From assembly GCA_964531205.1 (NCBI GenBank), contig CAZHGH010000053.1, forward strand, positions 1 through 21,821: a stretch of DNA of 21,821 nucleotides, in the 5' to 3' direction. Source of the DNA: JAICWY01 sp964531205. Lineage in GTDB: Bacteria; Vulcanimicrobiota; Vulcanimicrobiia; Vulcanimicrobiales; Vulcanimicrobiaceae. Shown here one piece after another: positions 15,289-21,821 of the stretch (within the stretch, counting starts at the first letter, position 1; every line of letters starts with the position of its first letter). The notes below the pieces were generated by a model, which was not told where the DNA came from, made no database searches, and saw only the letters and a list, made by a program, of their open reading frames with translations. The position numbers and the translations under genes are program-made.

Positions 15289-16358
15289 AGTTGCGCTAAT
15301 ACCCGATCTGTGAAAGCATTCGTTGTGAGGCTGCTTTCGCCCGCGCGCGCGAGTTCTTTCGTGCGCGCGCCTTCGGCAAATGCACGCTCGACGCCGCGTT
15401 CGATACGCTGCGCGCTCGTTTCATCGTCGAGGCTGTGGCGAAGCAGCATAGCGGCCGACAGAATCGCGGCGGTCGGGTTCGCGACCCCCTGACCTGCAAT
15501 ATCCGGAGCGGAGCCGCTGATCGGCTCGTATAAACCGAACTGCTTGCCCGGCGAACCGCGCGTGCCCAGACTCGCGCTCGGCAAATTGCCGATAGAACCC
15601 GTCAGTATTGCGGCTTCATCCGATAAAATGTCGCCGAACATATTTTCCGTCACGATAACGTCGAACTCGGCCGGCCTGCGCACGAGTTGCATCGCCGCAT
15701 TGTCGACGAGTAAGTGCGCGAGCGCAACGTCCGGGTATTCGCCGGCAATGCGATCGACGACGCGGCGCCACAGGCGGGAGGTTTCCAAAATATTTTGTTT
15801 ATCGATGGAGGTGAGCTGTTTGCGGCGTTTGCGCGCCAGCTCGAATGCGACGCGTGCGATGCGCTCGATCTCCGGCGCGCGATAGATCATCGTGTCGACG
15901 GCTTCTTCTACGCCGTCCGCGCCGACGCGCTGCTCTTTCGGTTTCCCGAAATAGATGCCGCCGGTCAACTCGCGCACCACGACCAAATCGAGACCCTTGA
16001 CGAGCTCCGGCAACAGGCTCGAGGCCGATTCCAGACCCGCAAACACGCGTACGGGCCGGATGTTCGCGAAGAGCTCGAAGTCACGCCGAAGCAGAAACAG
16101 CGCGTACTCCGGGCGTTCCGGAAGCGGTTTTCCGTCGTATTCCGGCAAGCCGACGGCGCCGAAGAGTATTCCCGCGCTGCGCTCGCAGAGTGCCCGCGCC
16201 TCTTCGGAGAGCGCCGGACGGCCTCTGCGGAGCGCCGCCCCGCCGACTTCGGCCTCTACGCACTCGAGATCGCCGCGAACGGCTTGCAGCACCCGCACGG
16301 CGGCACGCGTAACTTCGGGCCCGATTCCGTCACCGGGCAGAACTGCGATCGTGGGCAT
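15285..16358 (-). CDS. leuB: 3-isopropylmalate dehydrogenase
   Basis: This NAD-dependent decarboxylating dehydrogenase performs the third step of leucine synthesis. The 357-residue product has VLPGDGIGPEVT (5-16), LRRDFELFANIRPV, VRELTGGIYFG, SIDKQNILETSRLWRRVV, the metal-binding LLVDNAAMQLVRRP and TENMFGDILSDEA, and EPISGSAPDIAGQGVANPTA. The LRRDxELFANIRP and LETSRLWR stretches separate LeuB from isocitrate and tartrate dehydrogenases. No leuA, leuC or leuD is adjacent. No convincing ribosome site precedes ATG 16358. The divergent neighbour starts at 16403, leaving 44 bases for two promoters. Confidence 0.95.
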   Translation of the reverse strand: MPTIAVLPGDGIGPEVTRAAVRVLQAVRGDLECVEAEVGGAALRRGRPALSEEARALCERSAGILFGAVGLPEYDGKPLPERPEYALFLLRRDFELFANIRPVRVFAGLESASSLLPELVKGLDLVVVRELTGGIYFGKPKEQRVGADGVEEAVDTMIYRAPEIERIARVAFELARKRRKQLTSIDKQNILETSRLWRRVVDRIAGEYPDVALAHLLVDNAAMQLVRRPAEFDVIVTENMFGDILSDEAAILTGSIGNLPSASLGTRGSPGKQFGLYEPISGSAPDIAGQGVANPTAAILSAAMLLRHSLDDETSAQRIERGVERAFAEGARTKELARAGESSLTTNAFTDRVLAQL

Positions 16359-16402
16359 AGCGTGCGCTATAGGCGGGTCACATCACGCATCCCTCCGTAG
16401 AT

Positions 16403-17176
16403 ATGAAGTATATGCTCGCCCTGGTGTTCGCTGCGGTGGTACTTCCGCTGACCACACCGCAGCCCGCGCCGCAACCGGCGCTCGAGCAACTCAAAACGAT
16501 TGCACATTTGCGTGCAACGCCGTTCTGCTCCGCGCTGCGCTCTCGGGTTGCACCTGCGATCGAACACGTGATGCTCGCCGATAAGGCAATCGATGCGAGC
16601 CCGCCGATTTTTAAAACGATGTATCACGACGACGTCGTCCTGAAGTCCGCGGGGCACATGGATTTCGACGTGCAGCACATGGAGTATCTCATCACGCCGA
16701 TTACATCGAATATCGAAGCCGCGGAAGCGTTATTGAGCGATCCGCAGCTCGGCGAGATCGGACGGCAGTTGCAAACGGCGATCGATCGACAGAAAGCCGC
16801 GCTCAACGTCGTGAGCGGCTTCGTCATGACCTATCAACTCGGCCAAATACAGCGCGGCGGGATTCCGGACAATTGGCAAAATGCGCTTTCGGCGAACGAT
16901 TCACGAAACCGCGGCGCAAGCAACACGCTACTCTCGCCGAGTTCGGCGACCCCTATAGATGGACCGCCGCCGGGCGCAAGCATTCTCTACGGCGCCGGCC
17001 TGCCGCACACGGCGTCGAACCCGCTTCCACCGGATCAGCAAGCAGAAAACGTGACGCTGGGTTACGATCCGTATATCGGATTTTCGCAAAGCGTGATGCG
17101 AGCGCGCCGTGAAGGCGACGCCGCGGAAGGCGCCGCCTCACTGGCAATATTTGCCGCGCTCGATCGCTGCCGCTAG
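16403..17176 (+). CDS. secreted protein of unknown function
   Basis: The 257-residue product begins with a probable signal peptide (MKYMLALVFAAVVLPLTTP, residues 1-19) followed by a Pro/Gln-rich cleavage region. The central part (about 30-145) is likely helical, including EAAEALLSDPQLGEIGRQLQ and IDRQKAALNVVSGFVMTYQ. It is followed by a low-complexity Ser/Pro/Gly segment (165-215) and an Ala-rich C terminus with two Arg clusters. I recognise no family, and there is no lipobox. It stands alone between divergent leuB and convergent divIVA, whose stop is 6 nt away. No Shine-Dalgarno stands out; a GATATGAAG context gives the only sensible start. Confidence 0.75.
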   Translation: MKYMLALVFAAVVLPLTTPQPAPQPALEQLKTIAHLRATPFCSALRSRVAPAIEHVMLADKAIDASPPIFKTMYHDDVVLKSAGHMDFDVQHMEYLITPITSNIEAAEALLSDPQLGEIGRQLQTAIDRQKAALNVVSGFVMTYQLGQIQRGGIPDNWQNALSANDSRNRGASNTLLSPSSATPIDGPPPGASILYGAGLPHTASNPLPPDQQAENVTLGYDPYIGFSQSVMRARREGDAAEGAASLAIFAALDRCR

Positions 17177-17182
17177 TATTTC

Positions 17183-17722
17183 TTAGTAAACGGTTATTCG
17201 CGTCGGCTCGGTGACGTCGACATGCGCCGGTTCTTCGGCCGTAACCGATTCTTCGACGCGCGCGCCGTTTGAGGGCGGCACTGTCCTGTCGAGCAGCGCC
17301 AAATGCGTCATCAGCAAGCTGCGCAGTTCGCTGCGCGCCTTCTCCGCCGATTCGAGTGCGCGCTGATGCTCGCGCCGAGCCTCCGCCGCCGAGTCCGTAA
17401 ACGTCGCGATCTCGCGCTCCGCCGCGATACGCGCCTGCTCCTTGATCAGATCCGCCTCTTTGTGCGCCGACGCTTTTACTTCATCAGCCGTACGCTGCGC
17501 CAACACGAGCGTATTTTGCAGCGACTCTTCCATCGCTTTGAAATGGCTGATGCGTTCTTTGAGATCGTTGATTTCCGCTTGCAGTGCGGCGATGTGCTGC
17601 GCGTCGTCTTCAAGCGTTTCGATGATCTCGTCGAGGAACTGATCGACCTCCGCGCGATCGTAGCCCTGCAGAGCTTTCTTGAAGCTCTTGTGCTGGATGT
17701 CGATAGGCGTAATCTTTTGCAT
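17183..17722 (-). CDS. divIVA: DivIVA-family coiled-coil polarity/division protein
   Basis: The 179-residue product has the N-terminal lipid-binding domain typical of DivIVA (ITPIDIQHKSFKKALQGYDRAEVDQFLDEI, residues 4-33), then a long heptad coiled coil to about residue 140 and an acidic, disordered tail ending RITVY. These proteins bind negatively curved membrane at septa and poles and recruit Min, cell-wall and chromosome-anchoring partners. It is 2 nt downstream of sepF, a conserved neighbour in Gram-positives. The ylmG/yggT and ylmH genes often between them are absent here. Confidence 0.95.
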   Translation of the reverse strand: MQKITPIDIQHKSFKKALQGYDRAEVDQFLDEIIETLEDDAQHIAALQAEINDLKERISHFKAMEESLQNTLVLAQRTADEVKASAHKEADLIKEQARIAAEREIATFTDSAAEARREHQRALESAEKARSELRSLLMTHLALLDRTVPPSNGARVEESVTAEEPAHVDVTEPTRITVY

Positions 17723-17724
17723 TC

Positions 17725-18141
17725 TCAGCCTCTGTTAGAGAGAAAATCCAGCGAACCGTCCGCCATCATCGAATCGCGCAGGCCTTGCGCGTTGACGACG
17801 ACGCCCGACGGCACGACGAGGTAGATCGCTTCCGCGAGTTTTTGAATTTTGCCGTCGATGGTGTACGCAACGCCCGACGTGAAGTCGACGACGCGTTGCA
17901 GCAGCGAGCGATCCGCGTTCTGCAGATTTACGATGACGACTTGCCGGTTGCGCAGCGCGTCGGCTATTTCCGTCACATCTGCAAACGCGCGAGGCGAATA
18001 TACACTGACTTCGGTGCCGCCGCGGCGGGGTGCGTTGCTCAGAGGAACGACGTTGCGCGAAGCGCCAGGTTCGTCTTCGTACAGATCCTCTTCTTCGTCG
18101 GTCATCGAAAAGAACGAGCCAATTTTGCTAAACATGCTCAT
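17725..18141 (-). CDS. sepF: cell division protein SepF
   Basis: The 138-residue product has an N-terminal amphipathic membrane-targeting helix (MSMFSKIGSFFSM), an acidic linker (TDEEEDLYEDEPG) and the globular SepF domain from about residue 44 (EVSVYSPRAFADVTEIADALRNRQVVIVNLQNAD, then RVVDFTSGVAYTIDGKIQKLAEAIYLVVPSGV). SepF anchors FtsZ to the membrane and organises the septal ring in bacteria without FtsA or alongside it. ATG 18141 and ATG 18135 are both possible. A GAGGGG about 14 nt upstream lies in a degenerate copy of the dispersed repeat. It is 113 nt after yggS, in the conserved yggS-sepF-divIVA order. Confidence 0.95.
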   Translation of the reverse strand: MSMFSKIGSFFSMTDEEEDLYEDEPGASRNVVPLSNAPRRGGTEVSVYSPRAFADVTEIADALRNRQVVIVNLQNADRSLLQRVVDFTSGVAYTIDGKIQKLAEAIYLVVPSGVVVNAQGLRDSMMADGSLDFLSNRG

Positions 18142-18144
18142 AGT

Positions 18145-18181
18145 CCATCGAGCCCCTCAGGATGACGCGCAGCGCGTGTCA
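18145..18181 (-). repeat. degenerate repeat copy with a palindrome, upstream of sepF
   Basis: On the minus strand GCGTCATCCTGAG (18168-18156) matches the left part of the repeat in the mannosyltransferase gene, and the following GGGCTCGATGGA matches its right half at about half of positions. Directly upstream is a perfect ACGCGC-T-GCGCGT palindrome (18177-18165). It lies in the 114-base gap 18142-18255 between yggS and sepF and could act as a hairpin in the leader of sepF. Confidence 0.45.
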
Positions 18182-18255
18182 CCAGCTCAAGAAAGGTAAG
18201 TTGGTGCCCGGCGCGAGTATTACGGCTACGCCTCAGGTGCCGGTCACCTACGGTC

Positions 18256-18915
18256 TTACCGGATTAAGGCATTCTTCGACGCCCGTGCCGTGGGTCTTGG
18301 TCCGAAGATGGTGGTTCCCACGCGAATCATCGTCGAGCCCGCCGCGACAGCCTCGCGCCAATCGCCGGACATTCCAATGGAGAGCACCGTTCCGCCGATG
18401 CGCCGGAATAGCGCAGCGGCCGTTTCGAACGCACGTGCAATGGCGGTACGGTCCTCCGTAATGGGGCCAATCGCCATCACGCCGTCGAGCGCTAAGTGCT
18501 CGTACGCGCGAATCGACTCGGCGAGACGTTCGGAATCGTCAGGCGCGCATCCGTAGCGCTCCGTTGGAGAGATATTCACTTGCAGCAACACAGGCAGCCG
18601 CTTTTCGAGCGTCGCCGCCGCTTTCGCCAGCGCGTCCGCCGCTTCGAGGCGATCGACGCTTTGTACGACGTCGAACGTTGCGGCGATCGCCTTGGCTTTA
18701 TTCGTTTGCACGTGGCCGATGAAGTGCTTGCGAGCGTCTCCGAACGCTTCCGCTTTTGCGCGCGCTTCCTGCAAATAATTTTCGCCGATATCGGTAACGC
18801 CGGCAGCAACCGCCTCGCGCACGGCTTCCGCCGGCTGAAATTTCGTAACGGCTACGATCGCGACGTGCGCGGGCACTTCGGCACGCAGCGCTGCATAGCG
18901 CTCCGCGATCGTCAC
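18256..18915 (-). CDS. yggS: YggS-family PLP homeostasis protein
   Basis: The 219-residue product is a single-domain PLP-binding TIM-barrel protein related to alanine racemase and involved in pyridoxal-phosphate balance. Lys25 in VAVTKFQP is the cofactor lysine. DIGENYLQEA, HFIGHVQTNK, VVQSVDR, VLLQVNI and the phosphate-binding LSIGMSGDWREAVAAGSTMIRVGTTIFGPR complete the signature. GTG 18915 is chosen because GTGA overlaps the lgt stop and gives the family N terminus (MTIAERYAAL). The frame stays open to 19296 but that part is antisense shadow in lgt. It is the Bacillus ylmE counterpart, preceding sepF. Confidence 0.93.
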   Translation of the reverse strand: MTIAERYAALRAEVPAHVAIVAVTKFQPAEAVREAVAAGVTDIGENYLQEARAKAEAFGDARKHFIGHVQTNKAKAIAATFDVVQSVDRLEAADALAKAAATLEKRLPVLLQVNISPTERYGCAPDDSERLAESIRAYEHLALDGVMAIGPITEDRTAIARAFETAAALFRRIGGTVLSIGMSGDWREAVAAGSTMIRVGTTIFGPRPTARASKNALIR

Positions 18916-19769
18916 GGCGACGGCGAGGCTGCCGGTACGCTTACAACGCGCTCGTCCGTGTGTTTGCCGCCGCGCCAGCAGAAGTAGATGCCGATGAGGC
19001 CGATCGGAATCATCGGCAGCGCGTAGAGTTGTCCGCCGGTAAGCCCGTGCCACGTAAAATCCGCGGCGCGCCACGTTTCCGCAACCGAACGCGTAATGCC
19101 GTAAATCGTGAACCAGCTCCACGCAACAACGCCGTCGGGCGGACGCTGCTTGTAGATGAGGAGCAGTATGGGAAGCGTCAGGAGATCCAAAACCGCTTCG
19201 TAGAGCTGCGATGGATGACGCGGCTGCGTTCCCCAATCTACGGTATTGCCCGGAATCATGCACCATGGATGATCCGGCTTGCAGACGTCGCCCCACAACT
19301 CGTCGTTGATGAAATTCACGAGGCGCGTCAGCGTGATGCCGACGGGCAGCATCACGACGACTTCATCGCCGAGAATCGTATAAGTCAGACCCGGATGTTT
19401 GCGCAAGAACAAAAAGATCGCGACGATAACGCCGACAAGCCCGCCGTGAAACGCCATGCCGCCGTTCCAGACGGCGATGATGTTAATGGGGTTTGAGAGA
19501 TACATCGACGCATCGTGTTTGCTGATGATGTCGTTGATGACGAAGAACGTTCGGCCGCCTACCAGCACGCCGACGAGCGCATACACCAGAAAATCTTGAA
19601 TTTGTTCCTTCGTCAGGCCGAGCCGGCGCCGTCCAGCGGGGCGGCTCATCCACAAATAGACGGCGATAAATCCAATCAGGTACGAAATACCGTACCAATG
19701 TATATTGAGCGGTCCGAGGTGGATCGCGATTGGATTGATGTTGGGATACGTAAACCAGTGTTGTTGCAT
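18912..19769 (-). CDS. lgt: prolipoprotein diacylglyceryl transferase
   Basis: This membrane enzyme moves diacylglycerol from phosphatidylglycerol to the lipobox cysteine of prolipoproteins. The 285-residue product has about seven hydrophobic segments and the family blocks HWYGISYLIGF, GGRTFFVI, VWNGGMAFHGGLVG, TRLVNFINDELWG (Arg149), RHPSQLYEA and TGGQLYALPM. The signature region reads TRLVNFIN where most Lgt proteins have GRxGNFIN; the arginine and NFIN are kept. It overlaps yggS by 4 nt and is divergent from ccdA-lspA, leaving 32 bases between them. Confidence 0.95.
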   Translation of the reverse strand: MQQHWFTYPNINPIAIHLGPLNIHWYGISYLIGFIAVYLWMSRPAGRRRLGLTKEQIQDFLVYALVGVLVGGRTFFVINDIISKHDASMYLSNPINIIAVWNGGMAFHGGLVGVIVAIFLFLRKHPGLTYTILGDEVVVMLPVGITLTRLVNFINDELWGDVCKPDHPWCMIPGNTVDWGTQPRHPSQLYEAVLDLLTLPILLLIYKQRPPDGVVAWSWFTIYGITRSVAETWRAADFTWHGLTGGQLYALPMIPIGLIGIYFCWRGGKHTDERVVSVPAASPSP

Positions 19770-19801
19770 GAGCGAATAAGGAAGCCGTCTAAGAGGGTGC
19801 T

Positions 19802-20533
19802 GTGGCCGAAGCGCACTTAACCGTCGGCATTGCCTTCCTGGCGGGCCTCGTTTCCTTTGTCTCTCCGTGCGTCCTCCCGCTCGTTCCGGCGTATCTCTCG
19901 TTCCTCACGGGATCGAGCGTTGACGAGCTGCGGGAAAGTGCATCTGCCGATACGCGCACGCGCGCAGTGGGTCACGCACTCGCGTTTATCATCGGCTTTA
20001 CGCTCGTGTTCGTCGCGCTCGGCGCATCGGCCAGCGCTATCGGCGGCGCGCTCGTCGCGAACCGGATACTCATCGCTCAAATCGGCGGAGTCATCGTCAT
20101 CTTATTGGGACTGCAGATGCTCGGCGTGTTCCGCTTGCGCTTTCTGGCGATGGACAAACGCCTTCACGTCCAAACCGAGAAACGCTCCGGGCTTATGTCG
20201 GCCGTCGTAGGTGTCGCGTTCGCCGCCGGCTGGTCACCCTGCATCGGCCCGATTTTAGCAGCCATCCTTACGCTCGCTTCTCAAACCAAGGGCGTGTGGC
20301 AGGGAGCGTGGCTGCTCTTCGTCTATTCCATGGGCTTAGCCGTGCCGTTTTTGGTCACCGCTCTGGCGGTGGGCGCAGTGCTGCCGGCACTCAATCGCAT
20401 GAAACGGTTCCTACCCGCCATCGAGATGGCGGCCGGAGCGTTCATGATTCTCACGGGAGTCGTTCTTGTCAACAACTGGTTCCTACGAGTCGCAGGGTGG
20501 TTCTATCAGTACGTCCCGCAGCCGAAGCTCTGA
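19802..20533 (+). CDS. ccdA: CcdA/DsbD-type thiol-disulfide membrane protein
   Basis: The 243-residue polytopic protein carries electrons from cytoplasmic thioredoxin to extracytoplasmic partners, as needed for cytochrome c maturation or disulfide reduction. The paired redox cysteines are in SFVSPCVLPLVPAYLSF (Cys23) and AAGWSPCIGPIL (Cys147), flanked by six hydrophobic segments. This is the short CcdA form without the DsbD thioredoxin domains. GTG 19802 is preceded by AAGAGGG about 5 nt upstream. No thioredoxin-like ResA or cytochrome gene is beside it. It overlaps lspA by 68 nt. Confidence 0.92.
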   Translation: MAEAHLTVGIAFLAGLVSFVSPCVLPLVPAYLSFLTGSSVDELRESASADTRTRAVGHALAFIIGFTLVFVALGASASAIGGALVANRILIAQIGGVIVILLGLQMLGVFRLRFLAMDKRLHVQTEKRSGLMSAVVGVAFAAGWSPCIGPILAAILTLASQTKGVWQGAWLLFVYSMGLAVPFLVTALAVGAVLPALNRMKRFLPAIEMAAGAFMILTGVVLVNNWFLRVAGWFYQYVPQPKL

Positions 20534-20984
20534 GCGCGCGCAGATTTTCGGTGTCGCCGCGCTCGTCATAGCGCTCGACCAGTTCACCAAGCACCTCATC
20601 ACTTCGAACTTTCTCCCGGGAGAGAGCCGCTTCGTCATTCCGCGTTTGTTGAAGTGGACGTACGAGCAGAATCAGCACGGCGCGTTCGGGCTGTTCGGAT
20701 CCTCGCCGGTGTTGCTCATCGGCATGGCGCTCATCGTGCTGCTCGTGTTCTGGTTTTCATTCCGCGATCAAGCGCGCACGTCGATTCTCGTGCGCGTCGC
20801 GTTCGGCATGATTCTGGGCGGAGCGATCGGCAACATCATCGACCGCTTGCACTTGCGTTACGTCGTCGACTTCGTCGATTTTTACCGCATCTGGCCGAAT
20901 ATTTTCAACGTTGCCGATGCGTGCATTACGGTCGGCGTCATCCTGTTGATTCTCTCCAGTCTTGCAACTCGTCGTCGCGCCTGA
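20466..20984 (+). CDS. lspA: lipoprotein signal peptidase (signal peptidase II)
   Basis: This membrane aspartyl peptidase cuts the signal peptide from diacylglyceryl-prolipoproteins made by Lgt. The product has four hydrophobic segments, LDQFTKHLI near 37-45, EQNQHGAFGLF, GGAIGNIIDRL, and the catalytic aspartates in YVVDFVDFY (Asp135) and FNVADACITVGVILL (Asp151). TTG 20466 is the only standard start in frame, so translation would begin 68 nt inside ccdA and give a 172-residue protein with a Ser-rich N-terminal extension of about 23 residues. A non-standard start closer to residue 25 cannot be excluded. It overlaps rluD by 23 nt, in the widely conserved lspA-rluD order. Confidence 0.95.
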   Translation: MSTTGSYESQGGSISTSRSRSSERAQIFGVAALVIALDQFTKHLITSNFLPGESRFVIPRLLKWTYEQNQHGAFGLFGSSPVLLIGMALIVLLVFWFSFRDQARTSILVRVAFGMILGGAIGNIIDRLHLRYVVDFVDFYRIWPNIFNVADACITVGVILLILSSLATRRRA

Positions 20985-21821
20985 AGAGGCGGGAAAGCGC
21001 GCCGATATCCTCGTCGCGCACCACACCGGGTTTTCACGTTCACTCGTGGCCGATGCGGTCAAGCGCGGCGACATTCGCGTGAACGGCGCGGCGGTCAAGG
21101 GCAGTCATCTCGTCGCGGAAGGCGACGTTATCACGTACGAGTTGCACGAACGCGCGCCGTTGGCAGTCGAAGCCGAAGCAATCGATCTGACGATTGTGTA
21201 CGAAGACGACGACGTTATCGTGATCGACAAACCCGCCGGCATGGTGACGCATCCGGCCCACGGCGCAACCAGCGGGACGCTGGTAAATGCGTTGCTCGCG
21301 CACGTGCGCTCTCTGCCTGGTGATGCGTTGCGCCCGGGACTCGTGCATCGGTTGGATCGCGACACCAGCGGTTTACTAGTGATCGCAAAAACGGAAGCGG
21401 CGCTCAGTGCCCTCGGAAAAGCGATGAAAGCGCGGCACATTTCACGCGAATATCTCGGCCTTGTGGTCGGCGTACCGGTCCATCCGAAGGGCACGATCGA
21501 CGGCGCAATCGGACGCGATCCGCATAATCGCTTGAAATACACGATCACCGCCGACGGTAAGCCCGCAGTGACGCATTACGAGATGCACGAGCGTTTGCAC
21601 AATGCCGCGGAGTTGTTGTTTCAGTTGGAAACGGGGCGCACGCATCAAATTCGCGTGCACATGGCGGCGATGGGGCATCCTATCGTCAACGATCCGGTCT
21701 ACGGAAAAACCGATCCGCGTTTCGATTTGCCGGGCCAAGCATTGCACGCGTGGCGCCTTTCGTTCCGGCATCCTCGCACGGGGCGCGATATGGAGTTTCA
21801 GGCGGATCCTCCGGCAGAGTA
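20962..21821 (+). CDS. rluD: RluD-type 23S rRNA pseudouridine synthase, lacking only the stop
   Basis: The frame from TTG 20962 runs to the window end, giving 286 residues and the first two bases (TA) of a likely stop codon. An upstream in-frame TGA at 20947 makes this TTG the first possible start. Residues 10-60 form an S4 RNA-binding domain (ADILVAHHTGFSRSLVADAVKRGDIRVNG). The catalytic domain has VIDKPAGMVTHPAHG, the active-site Asp132 in GLVHRLDRDTSGLLVIAK, REYLGLVVG and GRTHQIRVHMAAMGHPIVNDPVYG. Such enzymes isomerise uridines in helix 69 of 23S rRNA. Exact target (RluC/RluD/RluA class) cannot be set from motifs. Confidence 0.93.
   Translation, partial: MQLVVAPEEAGKRADILVAHHTGFSRSLVADAVKRGDIRVNGAAVKGSHLVAEGDVITYELHERAPLAVEAEAIDLTIVYEDDDVIVIDKPAGMVTHPAHGATSGTLVNALLAHVRSLPGDALRPGLVHRLDRDTSGLLVIAKTEAALSALGKAMKARHISREYLGLVVGVPVHPKGTIDGAIGRDPHNRLKYTITADGKPAVTHYEMHERLHNAAELLFQLETGRTHQIRVHMAAMGHPIVNDPVYGKTDPRFDLPGQALHAWRLSFRHPRTGRDMEFQADPPAE

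Noticed and set aside
16367..16390. Seven-codon minus-strand ORF (MRDVTRL) ahead of leuB as a leucine attenuator leader
   Set aside because: It has one leucine codon, and its GGAGGG directly abuts the ATG with no spacing; no terminator-like stem fits in the 44-base region.
18916..19296. Upstream extension of yggS in the same frame
   Set aside because: It lies within lgt on the same strand in another frame; GTG 18915 gives the family N terminus and a GTGA coupling.
1..21821. CRISPR array, tRNA, rRNA, insertion sequence or prophage
   Set aside because: No regularly spaced repeats, transposase, integrase, phage gene or convincing tRNA cloverleaf was seen on either strand by eye.

Overview
The window is a GC-rich bacterial chromosome segment, almost entirely coding, with very short intergenic gaps and many 4 to 68 nt gene overlaps. 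The mix of WhiA, SepF, DivIVA, an actinobacterial-style GT39 protein O-mannosyltransferase, flagellar rod genes and lipoproteins suggests a Terrabacteria-type lineage. My best guess is Candidatus Eremiobacterota (WPS-2) or a neighbouring uncultured phylum. This is an inference from gene content, not a proven assignment. Two runs of 100 N, each flanked by the same 55 bases on both sides, show a scaffolded draft assembly, probably from a metagenome.

Region 1 (1-8480, + strand) is a long co-directional cluster: the end of an S4-domain RqcP-like protein, whiA, gap, an S9-family prolyl-oligopeptidase-like serine peptidase, pgk, tpiA, gpmI and a purine nucleoside phosphorylase. It is essentially lower glycolysis with a secreted peptidase between gap and pgk. 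tpiA looks broken only because of the first N gap; collapsing the duplicated 55 bp restores an intact 247-residue enzyme. It is followed by a lipoprotein gene (8549-9586) with a possible metal site, and by a strong hairpin terminator near 9690-9729.

Region 2 (9736-12150, - strand) is a tight flagellar mini-operon: flgF, flgG, a 50-residue rod-binding (FlgJ-like) ORF, a FliA/WhiG-type sigma factor and a small unknown protein, all overlapping. A sigma-28-like promoter candidate lies directly upstream of flgF, suggesting autoregulation. A palindromic dispersed repeat sits on the rod-binding-ORF/sigma junction and supplies the sigma start codon. A second copy lies in frame in the mannosyltransferase, and a degenerate one lies upstream of sepF.

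Region 3 (12195-14284, + strand) holds a small lipoprotein and a GT39 protein O-mannosyltransferase, the latter split by the second N gap but intact once collapsed. Region 4 (14290-16358, - strand) is leuB-fabH. Region 5 (16403-17176, +) is a secreted protein of unknown function. Region 6 (17183-19769, -) is lgt-yggS-sepF-divIVA, joining lipoprotein lipidation, PLP homeostasis and cell-division/polarity genes. Region 7 (19802-21821, +) is ccdA-lspA-rluD, divergent from lgt, so the first two lipoprotein maturation enzymes (Lgt, LspA) are encoded about 0.7 kb apart. No rRNA, tRNA, CRISPR array, insertion sequence or phage gene was seen. No gene-free stretch exceeds 300 bases.
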